This document shows positions 9,412 through 19,002 of a stretch of DNA of 64,000 nucleotides, piece by piece. The first letter of the stretch is position 1. Each line of letters opens with the position of its first letter. This DNA comes from Nitrospina sp. (GTDB taxonomy: Bacteria > Nitrospinota > Nitrospinia > Nitrospinales > VA-1). The DNA is taken from positions 1 through 64,000 of the forward strand of contig JABHBK010000008.1 of the NCBI GenBank assembly GCA_018673915.1, read 5' to 3'. Made by a program: the position numbers and the translations under genes. The notes under the pieces are model-generated. The model searched no databases. It saw only the letters and a list, made by a program, of their open reading frames with translations, and was not told where the DNA came from.

Positions 9412-10554
9412 ATGATTAAAGACTTATTTAGCATATTTAAACGCATGTTAGGGCATAGCACCCTATTAATGAAAAAACCTCATTTGATTTTTAGAGTGGG
9501 ATGGGGTTATTTCAGTACCCTTGTGTTGAAGCGGCCCACGCTTAGAACCATTGAATTTTCTGTCAATACTGATTGTCAGTCGGAATGTGAGTTTTGTTAT
9601 TCCACGCAAAATGTCAGCAATTCTGAGGATGAACTTTCTCTGGAAGAAATAAGTAAAATTTGGCAAGAGGCTAAAAGTCTAGGAGCCTTCTCATCAGTAA
9701 TCTCAGGGGGCGAGCCTACCTTGCGCAAGGATCTGGTTGAGGTCTTAGAGGCTGTCGAAGCTACAAAGCATATTGTGTGCATGACTACTAATGCCATTGC
9801 ATTGAATGAAAGTAGGCTGGCAAGGCTTAAAGAGGCGGGGCTAAGCACTATTCACTACAGCCTGGACTCTTTAGACCCCGACGAGAATGATAAGATTCGC
9901 GGTTATCAGGGGCACTACGCGCAGGTTATTCGTTGTATTCAATGGTCTAAGGACCTTGGCTACAATATTGCCATCAGTACAGTTGCGGGACATGGTGATA
10001 AAAAGAAAATAGAGAAAATGATTGAGTTCTGCAGGGAAAGAAAAGTAGCTTTGGTTCTTTCCCTAGCCAGCGCGATGGGTGAATGGGCTGGGCAATTAGA
10101 TAACAATGTGACTACAGAAGAATGGAATATGTATAACCATATGATGGGCGAAAATCCTTTCATGCGGTCTGACTGGAATATAAATATGTCTCTAAAAAAT
10201 GAATGTCCTGGAGGCAGGGAGAAGTTGGGGGTTAGTGCATATGGGGATATTGCAACCTGTCCAATGAACCCCGTTTCCTATGGAAACCTTAGGAAAAATA
10301 GTCTCAAGGATATTCGTGAGAAAATGATGCTCTCCCCAGAGATTGCGCAGCGTTCGCCAAATTGCCTCATAGGTTCCGACCATAAATATATAAAGGATTT
10401 TATGGCACCCATTGCCAATTACAAAGAGTTTCCGGTTTTGGTGGATGAGCATCCGGTGTACACCGGGAAGCTGGACCCTGATCGGTTAAAAGCGAAGGAT
10501 GAGAAAACGCCATCTCTGAAGGAAAGAATGTTTGCAAGATCTGAATCTGAATGA
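9412..10554 (+). CDS. Radical SAM enzyme with SPASM-like C-terminus (island enzyme 2)
   Basis: A protein of about 380 residues. I start it at ATG 9412; the frame is open back to TTG 9367, but that extension has no ribosome-binding site. The radical SAM cluster motif is NTDCQSECEFC (C55, C59, C62), followed by the SAM-binding GGEP motif. The C-terminal third has ECPGGREKLGVSAYGDIATC, a SPASM/twitch-like auxiliary cluster pattern in which the segment around GDIATC resembles the G-x-V/I-x-PC signature. SPASM enzymes usually modify peptides, but several act on sugars or lipids. It is part of the same plus-strand run. Confidence 0.88.
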   Translation: MIKDLFSIFKRMLGHSTLLMKKPHLIFRVGWGYFSTLVLKRPTLRTIEFSVNTDCQSECEFCYSTQNVSNSEDELSLEEISKIWQEAKSLGAFSSVISGGEPTLRKDLVEVLEAVEATKHIVCMTTNAIALNESRLARLKEAGLSTIHYSLDSLDPDENDKIRGYQGHYAQVIRCIQWSKDLGYNIAISTVAGHGDKKKIEKMIEFCRERKVALVLSLASAMGEWAGQLDNNVTTEEWNMYNHMMGENPFMRSDWNINMSLKNECPGGREKLGVSAYGDIATCPMNPVSYGNLRKNSLKDIREKMMLSPEIAQRSPNCLIGSDHKYIKDFMAPIANYKEFPVLVDEHPVYTGKLDPDRLKAKDEKTPSLKERMFARSESE

Positions 10555-10586
10555 CAATTGTCTTTAGCTGAAAGAACCCTACCTCG

Positions 10587-12128
10587 ATGAAGAATAAAGT
10601 AATTCTGGTTCAGCCCCATTTGGGGAAGTATGACATGTTTATACGAGACCTTCCTCTTAGCCTTCTCTATGCGGGCTGCTTGGTCGATCGATCTAAATAT
10701 GAGCTGATTTTGTTTGACCAACGGGTTGAACCTGATTTTGAAGAAAAATTGATAGCTGAATTAAAAACCGGTCAAGTCCTCTGCGTTGCCTTAACTGTGA
10801 TGACCGGGGAGCCTATTAACTTTGCTCTTAAAACTTGCCGTTTGGTAAAGGAAACCGCCAATGTCCCTACTGTGTGGGGAGGAATTCACCCCACCATTCT
10901 TGCTAATCAAACTCTCGAACACGATTTAGTCGATATAGTAGTTCGAGGAAAAGGTGAGTTTATTTTTAAAGAATTGGTTGAAACGCTCGATGTCGATGGA
11001 GACTTGAGCCAGGTAAAAGGGCTTAGCTATAAAACCCCAGAAAATGAAATACTCCACAACGAAGACAGTCATGCTTTTGATGCCGACTCTATCCCAATTC
11101 CCCCTTATGATTTGGTGGATATTGGCAACTACAAAAGGTCTGGCTTTGATTTTCAGGTGATGTCATTTATTACCAGTAGGGGATGCCCGCATAATTGTAC
11201 CTTTTGTTACATTACGTCGCTTTCCAATAAGGAACGACGATGGCAGGCGGAGGAAGTGTCTAAGACCGTTGATCACTTGGAACATGTGATGAAACTTTAT
11301 TCGCCGGATTATATTTCTATTATCGATGATGACTTCTTTGTGAATGTCAAACGTGGGAGGTCTTTTTTTGAAGAAGTTGAAAGACGCAAGATTAAAATAA
11401 AGTGGGGCCTTCGTGGAGTTCGGATTGATGAGATTTTGAGAATGGATGATGATTTGTTAAGGCTGCTGGAACGTGTGGGAATGGAGCATATGAACATCGG
11501 TGTTGAATCTGGATCGCCAAGAATGCTGGAGATGATAGACAAAGCAATCAATATAGAGGAAGTCTTGGAAGCCAACAGAAAGCTGACCGACTATAAAAAA
11601 TTGGAGCCATTATACAATTTTTTCTCCGGTCTGCCGACTGAAACTGAAGAAGACCTGAAATGTTCGACGGAGTTGATAGGGAAACTATTAAAGGAAAATC
11701 CGCAAGCTCAGATTTCTGGGTTTCACCAGTTTACCCCTTATCCCGGAAACCCCCTCTTTGATACGGCAGTGGAGCATGGGTTTGATCCTCCTACTAATTT
11801 AGAAACCTGGGCCAGATTCAGGTTGGAGTCCAATGCTGAAAACCTTCCGTGGATTGATAAAAAGAGGAAGAATCTTTTGGATATGATTTATTTCACGGTT
11901 TATTTTGTGGATCGGAAATACGAGAACTTTATCATGAGGGAGAACCTTTTTAATCGTTTGGTTTATCCTCTGGTTCTTGTTTACAAGGTTTTGGCAAAAT
12001 ATAGGTTCAAACATCATTTCACCGGGTTTCCTTTAGATATTTATTTGAAAGACTCATTTTATTTTGCGACGGATTTTTTGAAGAAGCTCAAGTATCGAAA
12101 AATTCCTTCATGGTCTTTGCGGTCATAG
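10587..12128 (+). CDS. B12-binding domain radical SAM enzyme (island enzyme 3)
   Basis: A 513-residue protein with a B12-binding Rossmann domain (about 1-140; GGIHPT at 98-103, VRGKGE at 119-124) and a radical SAM core whose cluster cysteines are in SRGCPHNCTFC (C200, C204, C207). The GVESGSPRMLEMIDK and FFSGLPTET segments match the BchE/HpnJ-type family. The C-terminus is basic and partly hydrophobic. It lies 32 bp downstream of the previous radical SAM gene. Methylation at an unactivated carbon or another radical rearrangement is expected; the substrate is unknown. Confidence 0.9.
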   Translation: MKNKVILVQPHLGKYDMFIRDLPLSLLYAGCLVDRSKYELILFDQRVEPDFEEKLIAELKTGQVLCVALTVMTGEPINFALKTCRLVKETANVPTVWGGIHPTILANQTLEHDLVDIVVRGKGEFIFKELVETLDVDGDLSQVKGLSYKTPENEILHNEDSHAFDADSIPIPPYDLVDIGNYKRSGFDFQVMSFITSRGCPHNCTFCYITSLSNKERRWQAEEVSKTVDHLEHVMKLYSPDYISIIDDDFFVNVKRGRSFFEEVERRKIKIKWGLRGVRIDEILRMDDDLLRLLERVGMEHMNIGVESGSPRMLEMIDKAINIEEVLEANRKLTDYKKLEPLYNFFSGLPTETEEDLKCSTELIGKLLKENPQAQISGFHQFTPYPGNPLFDTAVEHGFDPPTNLETWARFRLESNAENLPWIDKKRKNLLDMIYFTVYFVDRKYENFIMRENLFNRLVYPLVLVYKVLAKYRFKHHFTGFPLDIYLKDSFYFATDFLKKLKYRKIPSWSLRS

Positions 12129-12217
12129 GGAAGATGCTTCTGGTGAATTATAGACTTAGGCTGAAAATGAATTTTTTGAAAGTTGAAATACAGGAAAATA
12201 CAATCCTGAATTGAAAA

Positions 12218-13276
12218 ATGCTGAAGAATCTAATTGGAATTTCATTGAGTGTTTTGAAGTACAGGGTTTTCGGAACTAGAACCCCTATTGTTGCTTCCAT
12301 AGGTGTGACAAGTAAATGCAACCTCAAATGTGAATATTGCTATGCTGAGGTTGATAATTTGAATGGGAAGGACTGGCCTTTTGAAGATTTGACTAAGATT
12401 ATTGATCAACTTCATGCAATGGGAACTCGAGTGATTATGCTCCAGGGGGGCGAGCCACTTTTGCATACAAGGATTGATGACATTATTGAATATGTGAAAT
12501 CAAAAAATATATACTGCTCCATTACTACTAATAGCTATACATTTTCCAAACATCTTGATGCCTTAAAGAAATTGGATCAGGTTCAATTAAGTGTCGATGG
12601 CAATCGCGAAATAATGGATAATTATAGAGGGGAAGGGGCCTATGATCAGGCTGTGTTGGCCGCAAAACTGTGTGATGAAAATAAAATTCCATTTCATTTG
12701 CACTCCGTTGTGACCAATGAAGCTACCGCAGAAAACTCTCTGATACCCTTGACTGAATTGGCCAATAAATATAATACATATTTAAATTTTTGTATTCCTG
12801 GACCCACTGGTGCCGCAAAAGGTAAAACTCTGGGAGAAAACGAAAAACTTATCAAAATGTACACAGAAATACGTAAGAGAAAAAGGAATGGAATGCCTAC
12901 CAATAACTCGTATGGAGCTATTGATGCTATAATTCAATGGTGCCAATCCTTCCCGTACAGCAGTTACATCCCATCCAACGATACCGTCAGGAAAATGGAG
13001 TTCCCAAAATGCGTTATGGGTGACCTTGTTTGTTGGTTGGATTCCACCGGGTTGATGCATCCATGTGCTGTTCAATATGGTCAAGAAGGTTTTTCTCACT
13101 CCATAAAAGAGTATGGTGTAGATGGGGCTTGGGAAAGATTGCAAGAGTTGCCTTGTCACTTTTGTAGTTGCTCAAGTGAGTTCAATAATCTTTTTAGTTT
13201 TAAGTTGGAATCAGTTTTGAATGGATTGAAATTCTTAGGTAGAAAAAATGGGCGAAGTATCTTATCAAATAATTAG
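12218..13276 (+). CDS. Radical SAM enzyme with SPASM domain (island enzyme 4)
   Basis: A 352-residue enzyme. The radical SAM motif SKCNLKCEYC gives C34, C38 and C41, and QGGEP at 76-80 is the SAM-binding motif. A C-terminal SPASM-type region holds six cysteines (C265, C272, C283, C313, C316, C318) around DSTGLMHPC, enough to bind one or two auxiliary [4Fe-4S] clusters. The N-terminal 25 residues are basic and amphipathic, like its neighbours, suggesting peripheral membrane binding. No short precursor-peptide gene is obvious next to it, so a peptide substrate is not established. Confidence 0.9.
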   Translation: MLKNLIGISLSVLKYRVFGTRTPIVASIGVTSKCNLKCEYCYAEVDNLNGKDWPFEDLTKIIDQLHAMGTRVIMLQGGEPLLHTRIDDIIEYVKSKNIYCSITTNSYTFSKHLDALKKLDQVQLSVDGNREIMDNYRGEGAYDQAVLAAKLCDENKIPFHLHSVVTNEATAENSLIPLTELANKYNTYLNFCIPGPTGAAKGKTLGENEKLIKMYTEIRKRKRNGMPTNNSYGAIDAIIQWCQSFPYSSYIPSNDTVRKMEFPKCVMGDLVCWLDSTGLMHPCAVQYGQEGFSHSIKEYGVDGAWERLQELPCHFCSCSSEFNNLFSFKLESVLNGLKFLGRKNGRSILSNN

Positions 13277-13311
13277 TACTGCTAACATCGGAATTAAAGG
13301 TTGATGGTTTT

Positions 13312-14883
13312 ATGAAAATATATGCTGTCAGTATGGATAGAAACCTTTTAGCCATTGGTTTCAGGCGTGTTGTGGCCGCTGCAAAAAGCAATGGGTTTGA
13401 TGTCCAGTCAATTTATTTTTTAGACGATATTAAAGAAGCTACTCATGCGGGTAGTTGGTGGAGACAAAAAACGGGTGAGGATTTTGGAGTTAATTTTTTG
13501 TCAGAAGAAGATCGATTAGATTCTCTGGCAAAATATTTATCCGATGGTGATGTCATTGCATTTTCATTAATGAGTGTCCAGCGCAACCTCTGCAAGGCAC
13601 TGTGTGAAAAAGTGAAGGAATTGAACCCCGATATCAAGATCATACTGGGTAGTTACCATCCAACCATCTTTCCGGAAGATGCGATTGAGTTTTCAGATGC
13701 CATTGCCATTGGGGAAGGGGAACTGATTTTTGTGGATTTTCTGAATAGGGTTAAAAACGGTGAGAGTTTGGAAGGGCTAGAAGGTACTTGGACCAATATC
13801 GAAGGTGAAATTACAAAAAACCCGGATAGGGAGTTGATGACCAAGGAGCAGATGGAAGACCGGGCTCTGATGGACTATGCCCTGGAAAATAATTACATAT
13901 ACAGCGTTGCGGATGAAAAAGTCACTCCCTTAACGGATAAGATTTTTTACAAGCAGATTGGCACGGTTTACAACACAATATGGTCCGTAGGATGTCCCTA
14001 TCGGTGCTCCTTCTGTTCTCAGGATCTACTGAACGACATGAATCCTGAATATGCGCAATTTCGAGGCCCGTCTCCTGCTTATTTGGTTAATGAAATCAAA
14101 GAAGTGCAAAAAAAGTTTGCCATTGATTATGTGATTTTCTATGACAGTGACTTCATGGGAAGAAGCTTGGCAGAGCTAAAAGAATTTGGCAGGCTGTTTC
14201 CTGAAACGGGGTTGAAATTTATTCTTAGCGGGACCAACCCAGCCACCATCCGTGAAGAAAAAATGCGGGTGCTCACAGATGCGGGGCTTGTCCGAATCAA
14301 GATGGGAATGGAGTCCGGAAACGATGAAATGCTGGAATTTTTCAAACGTCCAGCAAAAACCAAAGAGCTTCGGAAAACCACGCAAATCCTGTCAAAGTTC
14401 AAGAATAAAATGGTTGCCCCTGCATTTGAAATGATCATTGATAATCCCCTTGAATCCCAAGATCAATTATACAAGACCATTGATTTTCTGCATAGCTTGG
14501 ATGGGCCTTTTACATTGAGTCTGTTTTCTATGCACTTTATGCCTGGTACGGCACTTTCGAGAGAGGAGGGGGACGATAAATTTATTGCTGAACAGTTCGA
14601 CAAGGAATATATGTTTTCATATAAACCCAATGCGTTGAACAATTTGCTCAGTATTTTTGCGGTCGTTAAACCATCTCCAATGGTTCTTAAATTTTTGAAA
14701 AGAATCATTTCTGGAAAGGAAGAGAAGAAATACCCCAAGTTGAAAACCTTTCTATATAGAGCTATGCTAATTCGAAGAGCTATAGATTCTGTCCGGTTTG
14801 GTGATTATAGCAATTTCCCTACTTGGGTAATGTTTGCTTATCATAAAACCCGACACCTAAAACTTAATTTTCTATCAGAATAA
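13312..14883 (+). CDS. B12-binding domain radical SAM enzyme (island enzyme 5)
   Basis: A 523-residue protein with an N-terminal B12-binding domain (GSYHPT at 113-118, GEGE at 134-137) and a radical SAM core with WSVGCPYRCSFC (C228, C232, C235). The GMESGNDEMLEFFKRP segment (about 326-341) corresponds to the conserved strand of the TIM barrel. The C-terminal 80 residues are Lys/Arg-rich. It shares the VGCPY cluster-motif variant with the next gene (14897-16465), from which it is separated by 13 bp, so these two probably form the most recent pair and may act on successive intermediates. Confidence 0.9.
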   Translation: MKIYAVSMDRNLLAIGFRRVVAAAKSNGFDVQSIYFLDDIKEATHAGSWWRQKTGEDFGVNFLSEEDRLDSLAKYLSDGDVIAFSLMSVQRNLCKALCEKVKELNPDIKIILGSYHPTIFPEDAIEFSDAIAIGEGELIFVDFLNRVKNGESLEGLEGTWTNIEGEITKNPDRELMTKEQMEDRALMDYALENNYIYSVADEKVTPLTDKIFYKQIGTVYNTIWSVGCPYRCSFCSQDLLNDMNPEYAQFRGPSPAYLVNEIKEVQKKFAIDYVIFYDSDFMGRSLAELKEFGRLFPETGLKFILSGTNPATIREEKMRVLTDAGLVRIKMGMESGNDEMLEFFKRPAKTKELRKTTQILSKFKNKMVAPAFEMIIDNPLESQDQLYKTIDFLHSLDGPFTLSLFSMHFMPGTALSREEGDDKFIAEQFDKEYMFSYKPNALNNLLSIFAVVKPSPMVLKFLKRIISGKEEKKYPKLKTFLYRAMLIRRAIDSVRFGDYSNFPTWVMFAYHKTRHLKLNFLSE

Positions 14884-14896
14884 GAGTAGGAATGAT

Positions 14897-16465
14897 ATGA
14901 ACGAAAATACTAATGTGGATATGCTTCCTTCTTTGGGAAGACCGGTAAGAAGCCAAAACATGGGTAAGATGGTTGATATTGATCTGAGTCCATATCAATC
15001 AAAAACTAGAGGTGAACATGACCCGGTTCAAAAACCTCCTGTTTTATTGTGCCAATTTGATGCGCTGGAATACTATTCCTATATGCTTTTGTCCACGCAG
15101 CTAAATGAACAAGAGGTTCCTCATGAAGTTGAAATTGTTGATAATGATGATCGCTTCATTCATCAAATCGATAAGGATTTTAAGGATTTCCCCATTATCG
15201 GATTTTATTGCTGCAATACCGACTATCAAAGAGTCATTGGCCTAGTTAGAAGAATTAAGGAAATAGCACCGGAAAAAATTATTATTCTTGGGGGACCTTT
15301 CCCGACCTTGAACTATGAAGACATTGATTTGACGGCCGTTGATTTTATCTGTATCGGTTCAGGGGAATTTTATTTCTCAGAATGGATTGGTCAAGGGCAT
15401 TATAAAAAGAAAGAAAATTTTCAAAATATTGTGTTTGACATAAATCAACCTTTTGAAACCAAATTTGTAGACGATTTCAACTTAAGCCCCAAGCCTAATA
15501 GAGCTATTTATTATGATAAATATCCTTTTTTAAAGAACATGCGGGTAAGGCGATTTTTATTGTCGGTGGGTTGCCCATATAAATGTACCTATTGTCATAA
15601 TTCGAATTTTAATGATAAGTTTGAGGCCCAAGGTTCCGTAAAACTTATGTTTAGAAGTCCGGAGAATGCTATTGAGGAAATCATCTCTACTTTGGAAAAA
15701 TACCCCGCTGATGCCATATCTTTCTCAGATGATAATCTCACCATCAGTAAAAATTGGTTTCTTACCTTTATTGATCTTTATATCGAAAAAGTGAATTTGC
15801 CATTTTTATACAGCGCAACGGTTAATACTCTTGGCGAGGAAATAGTAAAGAAACTTGGCGAGGCAAAAGCCCGAATAGCTAGAATCGCCATGGAAACGAC
15901 AAACGAGACAATCAGAAAAGATATTCTGTTGCGTCCTAAGTACACCAATGATGAGTTTGCTGAGGTTATCGCAAATTTGAAAAAACATGATATTAAAGTT
16001 GTTATGCTGAATATGTTTGCCATTCCTACTCAAACTCTTGAAGATTGCGAAGAAGTTTTTAATTTTGCCAATACTCATAAGGTGGTAATGTGTACTAATG
16101 TTCTGGTTCCCTATAAAGGAACTGCAATGTACAACTACTGCCTCGAAAATGACCTCTTGGTAGAGGATTATAATACGACGGATGAGGGCGATTTATATAT
16201 AAACACTGCTTCAATAAAGGGTGAGGAAATGCAGAGAATGGTCACGATGCAGAACTACACCTTTCTTCTAAATTATGTGAGACCAGCAATACGGCTTATA
16301 AAGTATCTTTCGAAATTTAAAACTTTTAGGCAAGTAAGTTATAAATATATAACTCCCATAAATGTTACATTTATGAATTTTTTTGGTTATCTAGGATTGT
16401 TCACCCTCCGAACCATGTTGCCTGTTGGAATGCGAGTTATTAAAAGCTTTATAAGAAGTAATTAA
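14897..16465 (+). CDS. B12-binding domain radical SAM enzyme lacking the GGxH histidine (island enzyme 6)
   Basis: A 522-residue protein with AGGA 6-7 nt before the ATG. After a polar 45-residue extension comes a B12-binding-like domain. Where sister enzymes have GG-x-HPT/AT, this one has GGPFPT (132-137), so the conserved histidine is replaced by phenylalanine. The radical SAM motif is LSVGCPYKCTYC (C226, C230, C233). The C-terminus contains a hydrophobic segment (about 490-512) likely to touch the membrane. It is one of the four B12-type enzymes in the island. Confidence 0.88.
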   Translation: MNENTNVDMLPSLGRPVRSQNMGKMVDIDLSPYQSKTRGEHDPVQKPPVLLCQFDALEYYSYMLLSTQLNEQEVPHEVEIVDNDDRFIHQIDKDFKDFPIIGFYCCNTDYQRVIGLVRRIKEIAPEKIIILGGPFPTLNYEDIDLTAVDFICIGSGEFYFSEWIGQGHYKKKENFQNIVFDINQPFETKFVDDFNLSPKPNRAIYYDKYPFLKNMRVRRFLLSVGCPYKCTYCHNSNFNDKFEAQGSVKLMFRSPENAIEEIISTLEKYPADAISFSDDNLTISKNWFLTFIDLYIEKVNLPFLYSATVNTLGEEIVKKLGEAKARIARIAMETTNETIRKDILLRPKYTNDEFAEVIANLKKHDIKVVMLNMFAIPTQTLEDCEEVFNFANTHKVVMCTNVLVPYKGTAMYNYCLENDLLVEDYNTTDEGDLYINTASIKGEEMQRMVTMQNYTFLLNYVRPAIRLIKYLSKFKTFRQVSYKYITPINVTFMNFFGYLGLFTLRTMLPVGMRVIKSFIRSN

Positions 16466-16644
16466 TAAGTATCAAATTCCAATAGGGTTGTGTTTATCCA
16501 TGAATCAAATTAGTGCCAACTCAATAGATTCTCAAGTAAAAATCTCTAGAGCCAGAGAGGACCGTAAGTAGCACCCACTCATACAGCATTTCAGAAACGA
16601 TGGCGAATGCCTACGGTTTAAATGTAAGGCAGTAGGGGTTTGTA

Positions 16645-17595
16645 ATGGAAAAAATTTTATTAGTGGTTCCTGTTCATAATCGTCTCTCCGAAGTAAAAGA
16701 GCTCCTTTCATCATTACGTACTTTAAACCTTGATGGTTTGGATCTATCAATAACTATTGTGGATGATGCCAGCCAAGAACCCGTACCTAAATCTATCGAA
16801 TTGGAATTCTCTGACCTGAACCTTAGTTTAATTCATTGTGATGTGAATATTGGTCCCTCCCGAGCTAGAAACCTTGCACTTAAAAAATCTGATGCTGATA
16901 TTTTTTGGTTTTTGGACAGCGATTCTGAGATTGATAACCCCCAGGTTCTGAATAACATGGTCGAAGTATTAAGAACCAATCATGAAATTGGTGCAGTGGG
17001 CGGTGTAGTAGAACCCGTAGAAGGTGAGTGGATGGTTTTTGAACCCATATCCTTTCTAAATACATTAGGAATTCCACAATATCTTCGAAGAAGAGCATAC
17101 CCATTAACCTTTGTTAGTGTAATACCTACAGCAAATTTATTGATTTTGAAAAATGTTTTTGAGTTGACCAATAGCTTTGATGAAAGACTTCCTAGGAATG
17201 AGGATGGGGATCTATGTATGGCCCTAAAAAAACTTGAGTACAAAAGTATGCAGTCAGAAAAAACCTTAGTTCGTCATAAATTAAGTAGAGCTGGACGGGA
17301 TTCCGGGGCATTTGCTCATTTTCAAGATAGTAAAAAGTATTTTGCGGATCTTTTGAAGACAAGGTCTATACTTCTGTACAAACATAGCTGGTGGAAGCTG
17401 GTTATTCTTCCAATACTTGATATGTTGACTTTAATTGAAATAATTTTAGGATCTAAAAAATATAATTTTAAACTTGTTCGGTTTAGCATGGTCAAGAAGG
17501 AAAATAAGTTTGTCTATTATTTCAACTTGGCTTTACTATCCGCTTACTATTACTTTTATGGATTGTTATTGCCACTGAAGTTTAGATCTCGATGA
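16645..17595 (+). CDS. Glycosyltransferase family 2
   Basis: A 316-residue GT-A enzyme with AGGGG 8 nt before the ATG. It opens with LLVVPVHNRLSEVKELLSSL (4-23) and carries IVDDAS at about 38-43 and the metal-binding FLDSDSE (DxD-type) motif at about 90-96. Residues 175-185 (DERLPRNEDGD) match the ED motif region of GT2 enzymes. Two C-terminal hydrophobic stretches suggest membrane association. Its stop overlaps the start of the next radical SAM gene (ATGA), showing tight translational coupling and placing sugar transfer and radical chemistry in one pathway. Confidence 0.9.
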   Translation: MEKILLVVPVHNRLSEVKELLSSLRTLNLDGLDLSITIVDDASQEPVPKSIELEFSDLNLSLIHCDVNIGPSRARNLALKKSDADIFWFLDSDSEIDNPQVLNNMVEVLRTNHEIGAVGGVVEPVEGEWMVFEPISFLNTLGIPQYLRRRAYPLTFVSVIPTANLLILKNVFELTNSFDERLPRNEDGDLCMALKKLEYKSMQSEKTLVRHKLSRAGRDSGAFAHFQDSKKYFADLLKTRSILLYKHSWWKLVILPILDMLTLIEIILGSKKYNFKLVRFSMVKKENKFVYYFNLALLSAYYYFYGLLLPLKFRSR

Positions 17596-18824
17596 AAAAC
17601 TTATTTTTATCAAAAAGAAGTGAACTGGAAAAGGTGTATCCCTTTATACAATCCCTTCCTTTGCCTATCCGCTCTCTATTAGAGGGGGGTATTGCATCAT
17701 TTATGGAAAGGAGACAGAAGAAGCAACTGATTCCAGATCGCGTAACAGTTCTTCTGACGGATCAATGTAATCTTGAATGTCCGCATTGCTTTATTTCCAA
17801 TGAAGAGCATCCGAGAAACTGGGAAATGGGACTCTCTGAGTATGAAAAATTTTTTAAAAGTTCAATGGGACAAATTGGACAACTTGTTGTTTCAGGTGGA
17901 GAGCCATTATTAAAAGAAGACTTTGTTAACATTATTCAGTTGGCTGAGAAAAAGGGCGGCGTTAAAAGTATTCTTCTTTGTACAAACGGGGTATTGCCGG
18001 AAAATTTGAATAAAAAAATGGAAGAGTTGCTCAAAACTACTTCCATCGTATTTCGGATACAGACATCAATTGATGGATCTGAGGATATACATGATCAGAA
18101 CAGAGGTGGTAAAGGGTCCTATCGAAAAGTGTTTGAGAGTTTAGCGTTGATGAAAAATTTGGCTACAAAGTTTCCGGGGAGGATTGGAGCACTTCATGTT
18201 AATACCACACTTTCCCAGCTAAATATTAATAACGTTGAACAGATTGTGGATGATGTTAAGAGTTTTGGATTCACCCAGACTTTCGGTTTTGTGCGTTCTC
18301 CCAAAGAGCATATATTCAACTTGGATGATCAATCATTAATTTCTGATTATAATCCGGTCAGTTTTAATGAGTTTTTAACAGTTGAGGATATGGAGATGGC
18401 ATTAGAAAAAATAAACCAAAACCTTTGGCTTGAATATCCAAATAAATTGATTTATGCGGTAAACCGATTGACTCTTTATTCGATTAAGGAAATGGTAAAA
18501 ACTGGTAAGCCTGCAACCAGCTGTCGGTCTGGTCGTAGTGAATTAATAATTATGCCCAATGGCGAAGTTGCAAAATGTGAAATGCTTAAAGGATTTGCAA
18601 ATTTGAAAGATTTTAACTGGAATTTGCCTGAATTATTATCCTCAAAGGTTTGTCGGGATTTCTTTGAAGCTTCTTCAAAATGTTTTTGTACTCATGAATG
18701 CTCAGTGGCTCTCAATATTATGTATGATTCCAGTCTATTAGGATTACTATTTTCCTCTGAAATAGATCTCAAAACTGATCAACGATTCAATGGCTCTAGT
18801 AAACAATTATCGACGCACAGTTAG
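17592..18824 (+). CDS. Radical SAM enzyme with SPASM-like C-terminus (island enzyme 7)
   Basis: A 410-residue protein whose ATG overlaps the stop of the GT2 gene by 4 bp. The cluster motif TDQCNLECPHC gives C59, C63 and C66, with SGGEP at about 104-108. The C-terminal region has SCRSGRSELIIMPNGEVAKC and later KCFCTHEC, a SPASM arrangement. The N-terminus (about 1-45) is basic and amphipathic. This is the last gene of the plus-strand island; the next gene is on the opposite strand. Confidence 0.9.
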   Translation: MKNLFLSKRSELEKVYPFIQSLPLPIRSLLEGGIASFMERRQKKQLIPDRVTVLLTDQCNLECPHCFISNEEHPRNWEMGLSEYEKFFKSSMGQIGQLVVSGGEPLLKEDFVNIIQLAEKKGGVKSILLCTNGVLPENLNKKMEELLKTTSIVFRIQTSIDGSEDIHDQNRGGKGSYRKVFESLALMKNLATKFPGRIGALHVNTTLSQLNINNVEQIVDDVKSFGFTQTFGFVRSPKEHIFNLDDQSLISDYNPVSFNEFLTVEDMEMALEKINQNLWLEYPNKLIYAVNRLTLYSIKEMVKTGKPATSCRSGRSELIIMPNGEVAKCEMLKGFANLKDFNWNLPELLSSKVCRDFFEASSKCFCTHECSVALNIMYDSSLLGLLFSSEIDLKTDQRFNGSSKQLSTHS

Positions 18825-19002
18825 ATAAAGGTGATTCAACGTGATTAACTGCATTCATGATTGAGTTTTCTGCCAAATGAGTTATGTCAGGAAAACCACC
18901 CCTCCATTTTTGATGATCAAATATTTTAATTCGCACATTATTGAATAATTAGATAGAAAGAGGCATTACTTTTTGGGGAAGACCTTGGCTTCGTGATTCG
19001 AT

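Noticed and set aside
12133-12213. 26-codon open frame between two radical SAM genes as a RiPP precursor
   Set aside because: No ribosome-binding site and no leader/core features; it overlaps the region expected to hold the next gene's leader.
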